Below, in pieces: positions 1 to 12,790 of a stretch of DNA of 64,000 nucleotides. Numbering within the stretch: the stretch's first letter is position 1; every line of letters begins with the position of its first letter. This DNA comes from Gadus chalcogrammus (taxonomy: Eukaryota > Chordata > Actinopteri > Gadiformes > Gadidae). The DNA is taken from NCBI RefSeq assembly GCF_026213295.1, contig NC_079415.1, positions 20,216,347-20,280,346 on the forward strand, in the 5' to 3' direction. The position numbers and the translations under genes are program-made. The notes beneath the pieces were generated by a model. That model saw only the letters and a program-made list of their open reading frames with translations. It was not told the origin of the DNA and did no database searches.

Positions 1-355
1 CCGAGACTAGGGCTGTCACGGTTGAGGAATTTTCACCGCGGTGAAGACAGGGGGCGCAATATCGCGGTATGCGATATTATTGCAATTTTATTTTATTTTT
101 TTAAAAAGGTTATTAAAAAAAAGACGAGGCAATTTTATAACACTTCTTATTTATTGAATGCAGATCAAAGGGCGGTAACGGCACAGATGCAAGTTGTTTC
201 TCCTGATTGAACTTAAAAACTAAATTCAGGAGAAGGCTGAACGTTTAAATGCATAAAATAAAATAAATAATAAATAAATAAAATAATTGCCCGTTTTGTT
301 TTTTTTAAATTAAGTAGCCTATACAAAATAAGAGAAACCAGGCACTACAATTTCA

Positions 356-475
<120 letters not shown>

Positions 476-483
476 GCGATGAT

Positions 484-1108
484 TTATAACTCGGTCGTGT
501 CCTTGTTACGAGCAAGGAAAACCAGCATGATAACCTTATGCGGTTTGAGAGAGGATCTGAGAGGGGTGACAACATTTCCAGCGACACTGAAAACCCTCTC
601 GGATGGTGTGCTTGTTGCGCAAATACGCATGTACTTGCGTGCCACTTTGGAGAGCAAGGGAAATCTCTCCTGGTTGTTTCACCACCATGCCAGGGGGTTG
701 TCATTAGAGTCGGTGGGTTCCTCCTGCAGGTAGCGAGTGAGCTCCAGGTCGGCTCTGGCTCTCTCCGGGACGGTTGCAGACGTGCTTGTCCGTGACTTCA
801 GCAGGTCTCCGAGCGTTCTTTTTTTGGTGGGTGGTGGCACCGCTGTCTGCGCCAAGGACTCTGGCTGGTCAGCAGCTGACGCACTGCTGGCACCGTTCTC
901 TGTCTTCCGTGTCCAACATTTCATTGTTTAGCGCGCACTTTGTCTCCTCCTCCGCATACTCATCAAAATTGTTGCCCCGATATCTTGGGTCCAGCAAGCA
1001 GGACTTTGCCAAAGTTGCTTGTAGAGCAGCTGGTCTGTACTTCTCCTCGAGAACAGTGCACATCTTCCGCTTGATGTCTGAGGCGGTAACCTTCCGCGAG
1101 CCGGGCAT
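484..1108 (-). pseudogene. hAT transposase C-terminal fragment (ZBED4-like)
   Basis: The minus strand reads MPGSRKVTASDIKRK, LAKSCLLDPRYRG, then after a frameshift near 900-925 ELTRYLQEEP, NPLAWW, RFPLLSKVARKYMRI and TSTPSERVFSVAGNVV, ending MLVFLARNKDTTEL-stop. The last blocks are the hAT C-terminal dimerisation domain with its SERVFS-AGN signature. A second break (TGA) follows the double Trp. The N-terminal two thirds are missing and the copy is dead. Confidence 0.8.
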
Positions 1109-1806
1109 ATCAAACTGTTTATTGCCCTGCCTTGGGGTGATTATTCAGTTTATTCTACTTCGCGCCAGCCAACATAATAAAACAATTCATATACTTTAAT
1201 AATTAGCCTTTTTCTTATTCATATTGCATGCTTATTAAATGTATGCTCTGTTTAATTCCATCTCCCTCGAAAAGTAGTTCCCTTTAGAACTACGGTGAAT
1301 AACGTTAGCTCAACTGTAGGTAACGCGTTTCTATAGCAACCACACAAGGCTGGATCTGATCTCACTAGTTTAACAACGTAGTTGTTACATTCGTATCAAG
1401 TCAGCTTTAATGACGATCGATCAAACATGCACTCCTTGGTTTATTTTTACAACGGACCTCATGTGTGAAATGTATGTGATAGAAAACGATACAAGCGGCG
1501 TATTGATCTACTGTGCTCAGTCAGCAGCAAGTAGAACCGACAAGTCAGCGGGCAATATGCCGGATTAATGCACCCCTCCCAGCCAATCAGAATCGAGCAT
1601 TCTTAAATGAAGTAGAGTAATGAACGTTAATGAATGGGTATCATGGCAACGCACGTTTCATTCTAGAATTCCACGGTCAGTTTCATGAACGCGCAACCCG
1701 CACCAGGTCATATGCGGTGATCGCGATGGCCCATTATCTACCGCGGTGTGCTCTAAATATCGCGATATTTCATTTTTGCGATTATTGCGACAGCCCTATC
1801 CGAGAC

Positions 1807-2834
1807 CGGAAATTACGTCACAAGTGTAACTCGGAAGGCTGGTGTCCGAGGCATCTGGATCACTCCATTTGTCTCTCTCCCCCTCCTGTGGGGGCGTGGC
1901 TGTTCAGTTCAACAGCATTCGGTATCCGCCTGCGAGCGAATGTGGACGGAAACTGACCCTCTAGGGATCCCAATGTTGCCTCTCTTTCTTTGACACTGAA
2001 ATATGTGAAAACCTCTCACTTTAAGCACAGTGACATTCCCATTCACACTCCTAATTTCCTTCTTTTTACTTGGGTTTTTCAACTTGAAGGTACAATATGT
2101 AACATTGACACAGAGTGTTTGAAATGGGTACTACAGTTCAAACTAACAACATTGCAGAGAGTGGCCTGAAGCCGCCTCCTCCTCCTCAGACTAAAGCTCA
2201 TGCCGTTTACCAGGTTGAGGAAACTGAACCAAAACGAGCACAGGCCAGCCGAGCAAACACTTATTGTGAGTGTGTGTGGATGATGGCTGGTTTAAGAAGC
2301 CTTACAAGCCAAGAGTCAGATTGGACTCTGGGGCTGGCAGCCCCCTTGGTTTATGTGCAAGGAGCAATAAGTTCGATGCTGCATGCCACCACTGTGGTGG
2401 CTTTTTCTGGACTCCTCCAGACAAGGGAATACCGGTTTATCGTTGAAGTTGATTTACATTGATACATGAGCTGGTGTGCCATGCAGGAGATCTTGAAGAA
2501 GAACAAAATAATGAATGTACCATTTGATGGTTGGGTGGGATTAAGAAATCTCAAATGGTGGAATGTATAAATCACTGGTCGATATGGTTTCGCCTCTTCC
2601 TGCCAAACATCTGTCTCTATCCCCCCACTACTCTTGAGGAGTTGATCAAACAATTGATGTGGATTCATCGTCATCCTGTTCTCATCCTCCTTCCCAACAG
2701 ACATATCTCCAACCCCCTTCTGGGCTCTAAGCTGTCTTGATATTTAAAAAGTATCTCCAAGATATACCCCCGTTTGACACGGCTCTGGTCATGGAGCTTT
2801 TTGGAAAGAGGACAAGCCTTTTTAGGTCGGGTGA
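1807..2834. other. Unassigned stretch
   Basis: A-T-rich non-coding sequence between two hAT elements. I see no splice-bounded coding block, RNA gene or element ends. Confidence 0.5.
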
Positions 2835-2842
2835 CTCTAGTA

Positions 2843-3284
2843 CAGGGGTTCTCAAAGTTTTGACAACTGAGGGCCAATTTAGGAACCCAAAATTTGACTG
2901 AGGGCCGCCAAAGGAAAATAAAAATTGGCGGGAAACGCCGCCCGCATCCCAGTGGTCAAAAAAAACATTGCACCGTGGACCTCTGGGAGTGAGGTCAAGT
3001 GAGGTCTAAATCACGAAACTGAGGTTCAGTCTTTCAAAGTAATGTACAGTCGGATTAAAACTAACAAATGTAAAAGGATTTAATTGAAAGCTAGAGAGAG
3101 TCGACTTTTCTCTTTATAATCACCTTATTTTTGTTTAAATTAATATATAATAATAAAAAAAATAAACTTTTTTTATTTTATTATTATTTTATATAACTTA
3201 CATAATTATGTATGTCATTGCGGGCCGCCAGGAATGATTCCGCGGGCCGCCATTGGCCCGCGGGCCGCACTTTGAGAACCAATG
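2843..3284. mobile_element. hAT-type MITE, 442 bp
   Basis: It starts CAGGGGTTCTCAAAGT and ends ACTTTGAGAACCAATG, near-complementary termini, and is flanked by a perfect 8-bp duplication CTCTAGTA (2835-2842 and 3285-3292). The interior has ggccgcc-rich stretches close to each end and an A/T-rich centre, with no coding capacity. The 8-bp TSD and CAG...CTG-like ends are hAT features. Confidence 0.9.
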
Positions 3285-3533
3285 CTCTAGTACATCTCAG
3301 TTGATCCAGGTGCTTGCTTCCTTTTATATCTGACATTTGCTCCACTTTGAAAGTATTGGGACAAATATGGATGAAAAAACGATTTCAACAAAACCTTTCT
3401 TAGAAATGATTTGCAAAATTATTGTTTTATTTGCACATGGGGAGCCTTGATGATCTTAATGATGATCCTTTGGTTTCTAATGTACATTGCATTTGTACTG
3501 CGTAGCATTAGACATACATAATGTACTCATGTT

Positions 3534-5060
3534 TTACCTTAACACTTTCAGGTCAATGCATATTTTTCGCATTGAAGACATCTGCAACTTTAATAACCTG
3601 AACAATCCAGAATTAACATGTTCAGTAAATGTACATATATAATCAACTAACCTTTGCTCCGGGATGAAACAGAGCCCAATATTCACATCTGCAGCTACAC
3701 AGTGCTGAGCAAGAAAGACAGAAGAAATGCATCCATCCTCAGTGATGCCAATAGCTCCCTTGGTGACTGCATTGGCCTGCTCAAGAGCCTGGTCGATGGC
3801 CACTGATGAGAACTCATGACATTCACTTACTCAACATATTTCCCACTCTCAAACTCCTGGGCCACCTGAGGGATTTCTCATCCAGGGCCAGCATATCTCT
3901 AAGGTGGATTGGAAGCGATTGTTCATAGTTCATGTTGTGGTTCGCAAAGAAGTAGTGTATCAGCTCCGCCAAGGAATAACGGCACAGTTGGCTTCCATGA
4001 AGGATCAGATCAGTAGCAGGAGGTAGCTAGCTAGCTCCATGGACAATACCAGACGCCAGAACTGAAACTGGGAACTCTGCTGTTTGCGACTATCACACCA
4101 AGTTCAAAGCTGGACATTTCATTGCTGATTTATTGCCGTAATCAGTGTAAGCTGTCTGAAGAAGCTAATATAGACTGCATGCTGTTATCTGATGTGCCTG
4201 ACATGTCCTGGTGATGCTTGCAGGCACTAGAAAGGATTCTGATGTCCCAGAAGATGCTATCCCTGCCTCTGTCCAGCCACTGTCCCGGGGAAGACTGACA
4301 ATGGACTTCAGTGCAGCCATCTCACTATGTAGGTCTCCAAACATAGCACACTGGTCTTCACCATACTTTTCAGGCCAGTGCCACTGAATTTGTTTTGCTT
4401 CTACATAAATTGGCTGATCAGCAGCAATGATAGATATCTGAACGGTACAGGAAAGTCACGATGTCCATGATCTTGTCTATCACGTGCCTTATTGTGGCAA
4501 CAGACTAAGCCCGATATCAAAGGAGAGGTAACAAGAGATGTGATACTCACTTAAAATGGTGTGCTTCTCTTTATTGAAGCATAGTGGGCTGACAAAGTGA
4601 CGTTCACCTCCCAATCTATGCCCTCAATCGCTGTGACCTTCTGCAGCAATTCCTATTCATGTCTAGTTGTAGCCTCAACAGAGAGGCATCTGGATCAATC
4701 ACACCACCATGTTGAGGAGATGGCTTTGTCTTTTCAAAGAAGGCAGGGTGAATGTTGGTAAAGGAATCAGTCAATTCTGGAACTTCTTTCACAGTCTCTA
4801 ACCCCCTAATCTGGGTTGTTCACCCTCTTCTCCACTGTTATATTTGGTTGGATGCTTAAAGACTGGTGCTGGTTCCATTGAAAGGGGAGGTAGCTGTTGT
4901 TGCAGTTGGGTTATTGTTTTTAATCTATTGCGGATGTGGTGAACAATCCTCTCTGCAAAACTGCTGGACAAACAATTCAATCCGCAAGGTACTTGATGGT
5001 TGGGTCTCCTAACTGTACAGATATCGCCAGGACTCTTGTGTTGAGATATGACGATGCCTT
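3534..5060 (-). pseudogene. Relic of a repeat-associated fish protein family (function unknown)
   Basis: On the minus strand, in this order: AERIVHHIRNRLKTI (near 4900), ADQPIYVEAKQIQWHWPEKY and CAMFGDLHSEMAAL (4300-4430), SGWTEAGIASSGTSESFL then QAHQITACSLY-stop (4140-4290), NYEQSLPIHLRDMLALDE (3860-3950), and AIDQALEQANAVTKGAIGIT (3730-3800). From memory of the family these blocks resemble an uncharacterised, highly repeated protein in fish and cnidarian genomes (blocks of the type KQIQW, LHxEMA, SGTSESFL, DQAxEQ-N). Several stops and frameshifts break it. The enzyme activity, if any, is unknown to me. Confidence 0.55.
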
Positions 5061-5265
5061 GAGGATGCCTTCCACAAACAATGTCTTTCCAGTCTTGGCA
5101 AAGGGGTTTTTCAGGAAAATAGGTTTCCCGTTATATTGAGTGTCTGTGGGTTGCTATCTTGGAAAAGTGAGAGCCATCTTAATTTTGGCTGGCTAACAGG
5201 TTTTATCAAAAAATCAATTCCCAAGGAGTATTTGTGCCCATTTTGGTACTTCTTTCCTCTTATGA

Positions 5266-5632
5266 AAGATTTTCCTGCAAAAATGCAATTAGCTGCTACA
5301 CTACTGTACGTCATCTGAAAGTGTTTGTTTTTGCATCTAACAGCTCAGATTATGTTAAATCATAATGGATTAGATCCCTAAAGAGAAGGAATTATCCTAC
5401 AATATCACAACAACCAGATTTGAGAGCGAGACTTTTCCTTGTGTGAGACTTGGTAGGACACAATAAAAAAAACGGAACGTGATCCAGCGAAAGATAAAGA
5501 AACTAAAAATGTGTATTTCTTGGTAGGATCCATTCCCTAATGATAAAATATAATCCGAGAAATCAGTGGCAAAAAACAAACACTTTTAGAGGACCGAGTA
5601 TAGCAGCTAATTGCCTTTTTGCAGGAAGATCT
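5266..5632. repeat. Inverted repeat with about 65-75-bp arms
   Basis: The left arm near 5266-5335 (cctgcaaaaatgcaattagc and onward to tgtttgtttttgc) is complementary to 5570-5630 (gcaaaaaacaaacac to tttttgcagga). The arms differ by small indels and are about 235 bp apart. Probably a foldback MITE; no clear target duplication was found. Confidence 0.6.
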
Positions 5633-5639
5633 ATCACAA

Positions 5640-6520
5640 TTGGAAAGAAGTAGCAAGGTTGCTATTGCTCCAAAGGATTACATGGCAGCCTGTTTCTTGG
5701 ATTAAGGCTGCAGCGTTCTCCTACAATACCAGTCCAAAGTAAAAAAAGATGTCCACATTAGTGCCTTTGGACCTAAAATGATCGGAAAATAGGGTCCATG
5801 TTGAAAATTCAAGAGGTTCCCATTAACATAATCAGATATTATCTGAGTTGTTTTCCAACACTTTGATCTGAAAATGTAACATACCAAATGAGTATTTTGA
5901 GTCTGCGTCATTTTTCATTTTCAGAATCTTCCAATACCAAGAAGCATGACTTCATCTATTCACTTTACTCCAATTCTCCCTCACAGAAGATCAACAGGTT
6001 TTAATCTGTCAAAACGTCCCAAAATCAACTCTCACAGCATTGATATTGTGGAAGAGTCATAATGGATTTTAGCACCTGTGATCTCCAGATAGCAGTAAAA
6101 CTCACAAGCCCTATTTCAGTCTGGTAAACTCTGTCATCTGAACCAGTAGAGGCTTCTCCATTGAGGAGAGGGAGGAAGATCATCCCTAATATTGTTGAGA
6201 ATAAAAAATGTAGATTGCCCAGACTATTGTGATGAATTAATGCCCTTTAATGCCTTTGAATATATAATGTTAGTTTCCCTGGGTAAAGGGACATTAGCAC
6301 CCCCTATCGCCTATTGACAATTACTTCAGGGAGGAAGGTCCTCCCTCAGCCTCCGTTGACTCCCATTAATTTCCCCGAAAGTACTGGCGGCCGGTGAAAA
6401 AAATGGGTTTCAATGGGAGAGAGGAGGAAAGTCCTCCTCTGAGTAGATGTGACCTTAAGGCGTCTGATTCGCGCAAAATACTATTCGGGCTGCGCTATGA
6501 ACCAATAAGCAGGATCCCTG
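5640..6520. other. Unassigned stretch
   Basis: Non-coding A-T-rich sequence between two inverted-repeat elements. No gene or recognisable repeat boundary was seen. Confidence 0.5.
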
Positions 6521-6529
6521 ACTGGTGGG

Positions 6530-6636
6530 CAGTGTTGCCAGATTGGGCATATTTCCCGCCCAATTGGGCTACTTTTAACCACGTTATGCTGGAAAAATCT
6601 CATTGGGAGGGAAATCTGCCCAATCTGGCAACGCTG
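6530..6636. mobile_element. Short palindromic MITE, 107 bp
   Basis: It begins CAGTGTTGCCAGATTGGGCA and ends with the complement carrying one mismatch (tgcccaatctggcaacgctg). The arms extend inward with partial complementarity. No target-site duplication is evident, so the copy is probably old. Confidence 0.65.
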
Positions 6637-6776
6637 TCGATAACAAAAAAAATCTAAATAAAACACAATACTCAGCTCATGTAGCCTATCAGAACTTCAC
6701 ATCAACATTATTACGTCATGACCGTTGGCACTAGGTGAGCAGTCAATCAATTTAAGGGTCTCAGAGGGTCGGCAAC

Positions 6777-7112
6777 ATGGACGACGAGAGACTCATTGTC
6801 AAAGTTCAGCAACATGAAGTAATTTATGTACCAAATCATCCTTTTTATAAGGAAAATGTCAGAAAGGAAAAAGCGTGGCATTTAATTGCAGTAGTTTTGG
6901 GAGTGGAAGGTGAGTACATTAGGTTTAGGATTATCGCGTGATCCCGTGATCTTGCGTGAATACGGCTGGCTCGCAAGGCAGCGCTGCGCTGCCGTAACGA
7001 GCCCGGTGGAAATGCAAGCAGGGCAGAGTCGCAGCCGTTCCGTGCCGCATCCGTAACGCAGCCGTAACGTGTGTGGTGGAATCCCAGCGTAAGAGACGCA
7101 AAGCAGGTGAAA
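6777..7112 (+). pseudogene. MADF-domain exon of a Harbinger-like element (fragment)
   Basis: ATG at 6777 opens MDDERLIVKVQQHEVIY, NHPFYKENVRKEKAWHLIA and VVLGVE, ending at a GAAG|gtgagt donor (exon 6777-6909). This is the first half of a MADF DNA-binding domain, the partner protein of Harbinger-type transposons. The following 200 bp is a CpG-rich palindromic end sequence also present, in opposite orientation, at 22388-23013. The left end is missing and the ZBED hAT has landed at 7132 in its right flank. Confidence 0.7.
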
Positions 7113-9063
7113 TCATCTGGAGGATAACGAGTAGTGGTGCAACGGATCACGGATTTCCCGTGATCCGTACGGGTCAACCCTCACGGGGCGGGACGCCCGT
7201 GATCCGCGGGTCAGCTGACAAATAATAGTTGCGCGTTTACGTGATCGCAATCTTAATTACGCAGGCTTCTGAACATTTAGCGTGTCAGCATGGCGAGCGG
7301 CGGAGCGGAGGAGTTGGAGAGGCCTGCTTCATCATTTAAATCAGCTGTATGGGAGCACTTTGGCTTCCGTGTGCACTATAATGAAAACGGAATAAGATTG
7401 GTGGACAAAACGGCCACGGTGTGTCGGCACTGTGGCACCAGAATGCCCTACGACCACGGCAACACCTCGAGCATGGCCAGCCACGTGAGGCGACATCATC
7501 CCGTTGTGTCGGGAGTAACGGGAGGGAAAAAAAAAGATGCGCAGCAAACGCTTCTCCCCGATGCATTTAAGCAGTGCTTTCCTGCAAGCTCCGACCGGGC
7601 AAAAGCCATCACCAAATCGATTGGGGTGTTTATAGCGGCAGACATGAGGCCATACTCCGTTGTGGAGAATAAAGGCTTTAAAAACATGATTAAGGTGCTT
7701 GAGCCACGGTACGAAATACCCTCGCGCACCCACTTTACAACTAAGATCGTTCCCGCACTTTATGAGGAACAAAAAAAGATTATTGTGGATGAATTATCCA
7801 AGGCATCCTCCGTTGCCCTCACTACAGACGGGTGGACCTCTAGAGCCACTGAAAGTTACGTGACGGTGACTGCGCACTACATAACAGCGGAGTGGGAGAT
7901 AAAGAGCCCAGTGCTGCAGACACGCCCACTCTACGAGAGCCACACCGGCACAAATCTGGCGCAGGTACTTACAGGAGCAGTAGCAGAGTGGAAGATAGAG
8001 AGACCAAAAAACAACATCCCAGTCACCACAGATAATGCCAAAAACCAAGTAAATGCAGTGAAGGAAGCTGGACTGGGGCCACAGATAGGGTGCTTTGCCC
8101 ACGTGATTAATTTAGCATGCCAAAGGGGAGTAACATCACCCAAGATGGACAGACTGCTTGGAAGGATCAGGAAGGTGGTTTCATTTTTCCACCGCAGCAC
8201 AACAGCAGCTCATGTGCTTAAAACAAAGCAGGAAATGCTACAGCTGCCTACTCACAAGCTGATACAGGATGTCCCAACAAGGTGGAACTCCACGTATGAC
8301 ATGTTGGAGCGCTATCTTGAGCAGCAGGCAGCTATATTCTCTGCACTGACTGACAAGGCCCTGAAAAAAAATATCAGAGACATTTTCACCTTGTCTGATA
8401 ATGATGTGAAAGTGGCAGAGGAGGTCCTCCAGGTGCTCAAACCACTCAAAATGGTTACAACCCTATTGAGCACTGAATCTGCTCCATCTGTATCCATGGT
8501 CCTGCCCCTAAAAACAAAGATCATACAATCCATGGCCCCAAGTGAGGGAGACAGCACCATCAGCCAAGATGTCAAAGCTGCTATTAAAGCCGATCTGAAC
8601 GGCTGATACATTGATCCCCCCGATCTACAGAACTATCTACATAGATCGACTGCGCTGGACCCAAGATTCAAGTCCCTGTCTCACCTAGATCCTGCCCTGC
8701 GCCAGAGAACATACAACGATCTCACCACTGAGATTGTGAGCAAGTTGGGCACTGAAGAACATGAAGAGGTAAAAACAATTTAAAATATGAGTGAGTTAGG
8801 CCACTTAAATATACTGCAGTCTAGTCTTAGTTATTTTGCTATAAGAATTGTATGTCTTTTATTTTAAATGAATAATTTATTTTATTAAATGTTATTGCTG
8901 CAATAATAGTTCTGTGAAAACGGAAACAAAATATATAACATCAAATAATTGTTTCTTCCAGGGTCAAGCCACAGAGCCAACAGGAGGAGGCGCAGGGACA
9001 TCTCCTCCACAAAAGAAGTCAGCCATGGAGGCGCTTTTCGGGGAGACCTTTGCAGGCAAGGAG

Positions 9064-12000
9064 CGGAGAGGACGCTGGCGTGAATTTCGCCGCTTCTTAG
9101 CCTCCTTAGCCCTCTAAACCCTCCAAACTCGCCATAATTCCTAGCTTTGATCTGCCCTTCTACATCGCGGGTCCGCACGTTGATCTACAGTGTTGGAACT
9201 TACCTGGTTTCCCTGGATTTCCCTGGATTGCATCGTCCTCCCGCTAGGTAGATAGCAGCCGCGTTAGCCTGCTGCTATGGGTGAGCGGTGTCTGTCTACA
9301 AATACTCTGCTGCTGAACTCGTACAACTCAATACTCTCTCGCTTCCGAACTGCCTTAAGGTCATCAGATCTTTCTGCCTTCTCCGTCGCCCTCGTTACGT
9401 CCATAGGGCCGTCCGACACAAGTTTGTTTACATGGACACTACTCCAGCTGTTTCCGCAGTTCGCTATGCACTACAGCGGCAACGCTTTCAAAACAAACCA
9501 CGCCCACGGACCGTCAACCTGGGTTCCCTACTCAGTATCAATTGTGGCGTAACCCCTGTTGCAGCTTCCACTAACAGGGATGCCACATTCATGCTACTGA
9601 ACACTCGCTCACTCAATAACAAAGCCCTTCTCATGTATGACATTATTCAGGATAAAAAGATCGATTTCCTATGTCTGACAGAGACATGGCAGAGCCAGCA
9701 GGACTTTCTAACCCTCAACCAAGCTACTCCCCCTGACTATGCGTACATTCAAAAAACCCGTAGCCTGGGCCGTGGTGGTGGACTAGCTGTTATTCATAGA
9801 TCCAATATTCAGGTCAAGGAATTTCCAGTTACCTCCACTTCCTTTGAGTGTCTCCATTTTGCACTGGCAGGCACTGCACAGCTCCAGGTTCTCCTCATTT
9901 ACCGGGCCCCTAAAGCCTCCACCCACTTCCTGTCTGAGCTTGCTGGGCTGCTTGCCACCATCTGCCCTATGTACCCATCCACCATTCTACTAGGTGACTT
10001 TAACATCCATGTGGATTCAGCCAGCTGCTCATTTGCCTCTGATTTCATGACACTTTTGGACTGTTTCAGTATTACACAGCATGTGATTGGTCCAACCCAT
10101 ACCAAAGGGCACACCCTGGACCTAGTGTGCTCCACTGGAACCACCCCTGGCCACCTCCAGTGTGAAGACCTGGCAATATCAGACCATTTTGCCATTTCTT
10201 TCTCTGTCTCTGTGCCCACACCCCGTCTCCCCAGCAAACGTACCATCACATTTCGGAAAACGAAACAGGTGCACACTTCTGTGCTGTCTACCGCCCTAGC
10301 GACCCACCTGGCCACACCCCCTCCTAACACCTCTGTGGATGGGCTGGTGGAACTCTACAACACAGCTCTCTCCCTCAGCCTGGACTCTGTTGCCCCTCCC
10401 ATAACCCGGCAGGTCTCCCTCTCTCGCCCCGCCCCCTGGTTTACTCCTGAGCTTCGCCTCATGAAGGCAGCTGGCCGCCAGCTTGAGAGGCGTTATAGAA
10501 CATCTGGCCTCACTGTACACCAGGAGGCTTACAAAGACCATGTCAGGGAATACAAGGAGGCCCTCTCTAAGGCAAGGATACTCTACTACTCCAAGCTTAT
10601 CAATAACCAACAAAACCACCCCAAATTTTTTTTCTCAACCATCAACCGTCTCTTGCGCCCCCCTGACGCTCCCCAACCCTCTGACGCACTGGACCTGTGC
10701 TCCCGGTTCCTGGAGTTCTTCCACAACAAAGTGGAGACCATTCACAACCACCTCCTCCAACACTCTCTGTCACCGTCTCACACTGACCTTCATCTTGGTG
10801 CCGACACCCTGCAGTGCGGTCTCTCCGCCTTTGCAACACTGGACGCTAACCAAGTGCACGACTTAGTGTCCCGAGCTAAGTCCTCCTCCTGCAAGCTGGA
10901 CCCCATGCCCACCTTCCTGGTGAAAACCTGCCTACCTGTTATCTGCCCCTTCATAACTGCCATCATCAACTGCTCCCTTGGTTCTGGTGTGGTGCCCGCA
11001 GGCTTTAAAACTGCAGCAGTCATTCCCACCCTGAAAAAGCCCGGTCTGGACCCTGACGACCCCAACAACTACCGCCCGATCTCCAACCTTCCTTTCCTAA
11101 GCAAAATCCTGGAAAGAGCAGTGGCTTCCCAGCTCCAACACCACATGGCCCACCATGAGCTCTTTGAACCCCTTCAGTCTGGCTTCAGAATTCACCATAG
11201 CACCGAAACTGCCCTCATTAAAATCACTAACGACCTCCTCACTGCCGCCGACAATGGCCTCATCTCCATTCTTATCCTCCTCGATCTCTCAGCAGCCTTT
11301 GACACAGTATCCCATTCCATCCTCCTCACCCGTCTTGCGGAGCTCATTGGTCTCAGTGGCTCAGCCCTCTCCTGGTTTCAGTCCTACCTCGCCAACCGCC
11401 AACAATACGTCACCTTGGATGATGCCACCTCCACCACGGCACCAGTCAACCATGGTGTTCCCCAGGGATCGGTGCTCGGCCCTTTATTATTCACCATTTA
11501 CATGCTCCCCCTTGGTCAAATCATCCGTCATCATGGTCTCAGTTTCCACTGCTACGCTGATGATACCCAACTATACATTAGCACCAAACCCTCAACTCAG
11601 TTTCCACCGGCCCCACTAATCAACTGTCTGTAAGACCTAAAAATCTGGATGACCTCAAATCTACTAAAATTGAACAGCAATAAAACGGAGCTCCTGGTCG
11701 TGGCCCCCAAGTCACTGCTCAGGAAGGTTGGGGATCTTCTGCTGGAAGTGGATGGCTGCCCTATCACCCCATCCCCCGTAGTCCGCAACCTGGGTGTCAT
11801 CCTTGACCCCACCCTGTCATTTCAGCCTCATATCAACAACACCACAAAATCTGCATTCTTCCATCTGAGAAACATCGCAAGACTCCGACCCTCACTCTCA
11901 GACTCAGTCACTGAAACACTCATCCACTGCTTCATCTCCACCCGTCTGGACTATTGTAATTCCATCCTCACAGGTCTCCCCTCCAAAACCTTGGACCGAC

Positions 12001-12493
12001 TGCAATATGTTCAGAACTCAGCTGCCAGGGTTTTAACTGGCACTAAGCCCTGGCAGCACATCACCCCCATCCTGATGCAACTCCACTGGTTACCTGTTAA
12101 GTCCCGGATCAAGTTTAAAATCCTCCTACTCACCTACAAGTCCCTGCATGCTCTGGCCCCCCGTTACCTCTCTGACCTCCTCCATCCCTACACCCCCCTG
12201 CGGTCCCTCAGGTCCTCTGCTAAGGACCAGCTGGAAACCCCCCGCACCAGACTCAAGACCTTTGGGGACAGGGCCTTCTGCGCCTCTGCCCCCACTCTGT
12301 GGAATCTGCTCCCCCTCCACATCCGCTGTGCCACTTCAGTGGAGTCATTCAAAAAGCTCCTGAAGGCACACCTCTTCTCAGAGGCCTATGGCCTTTAACC
12401 TGCCCCCCCCCCCCTGTGTACACCTTTTGTTAAGCGACCTTGGGTACCTTGAAAGGCGCTATATAAATTGAATTTATTATTATTATTATTATT
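9064..12493 (+). mobile_element. L2-type non-LTR retrotransposon, inserted in the hAT
   Basis: Flanked by a 6-bp duplication AAGGAG (9058-9063, 12494-12499) that falls on codon boundaries of the hAT gene. It ends with ggcgctatataaattgaatt followed by a (TTA)n run, the microsatellite-like 3' end typical of the L2/CR1 group. At about 3.4 kb it appears close to full length for ORF2, with a short 5' leader and no recognisable ORF1. Confidence 0.9.
9288..12398 (+). pseudogene. LINE ORF2: endonuclease and reverse transcriptase, one in-frame stop
   Basis: A single open frame from about 9288 to 12398 broken only by TAA at 11631-11633. It begins with an apurinic-type endonuclease domain (LLNTRSLNNKALLMYDII, FLCLTETWQ, LLGDFNIHVD, SDHFAISF). 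The reverse transcriptase follows with NYRPISNLPFLSKILE, QSGFRIHHSTETAL, ILLDLSAAFDTVSH, VPQGSVLGPLLF and the catalytic CYADDTQLY box. After the stop it continues in the same frame through LNSNKTELLVVAP, HLRNIARLRPSL and LHWLPVKSRIKFKILLLTYK to the terminal FSEAYGL. First in-frame ATG is near 9432; the true start is uncertain. Clade L2 is inferred from the order of blocks and the tail. Confidence 0.9.
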
Positions 12494-12790
12494 AAGGAGG
12501 ACACAGGCAAGAAGCCGTTTCTTGATGCCATTGAAGAGGAAGTGGCATACTACCGAGCAGCAAGTGGCATTCCAGTTGATGGTGATCCACTGAATTGGTG
12601 GAAGACCAACGAGGGCAAATACCCTCATGTTGCCATGATGGCTAAATGTTACCTTGCTGTGCCTGGCACTTCAGTTCCCAGCGAGAGAGTCTTTTCCACT
12701 GCAGGGGACATAGTGACTGCAAAAAGGTCTACACTCTCCCCAGGCAATGCAGATATCCTCATCTTTTTGAAAAATAATTTAAAGTTATAA

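Larger units (their letters stand above)
7290..12790 (+). pseudogene. hAT (ZBED1-like) transposase, near-intact, one stop plus LINE insertion
   Basis: Exon 1 is 7290-8768, the intron is 8769-8961 (gtaaaa...ttccag), and exon 2 is 8962-9063 continuing at 12500-12790. The protein has a BED zinc finger (CRHCGTRMPY...HVRRHH, residues about 45-75), a catalytic hAT core with LTTDGWTSRATESYV and VTTDNAKN, DVPTRWNSTYDML, and the C-terminal dimerisation domain with WWKTNEGKYPHVAMMAK and VPSERVFSTAG, then a stop at 12788. An in-frame TGA at 8604-8606 lies where the family has Arg before Tyr, fitting a CpG transition. Removing the LINE plus one AAGGAG copy restores phase exactly. ATG 7290 is the first in-frame Met before the BED finger. 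It is dead as it stands but evidently young. Confidence 0.9.

Noticed and set aside
10483..11619. Additional long frames on both strands within the LINE
   Set aside because: Shadows of the ORF2 reading frame, which alone carries endonuclease and reverse-transcriptase motifs.
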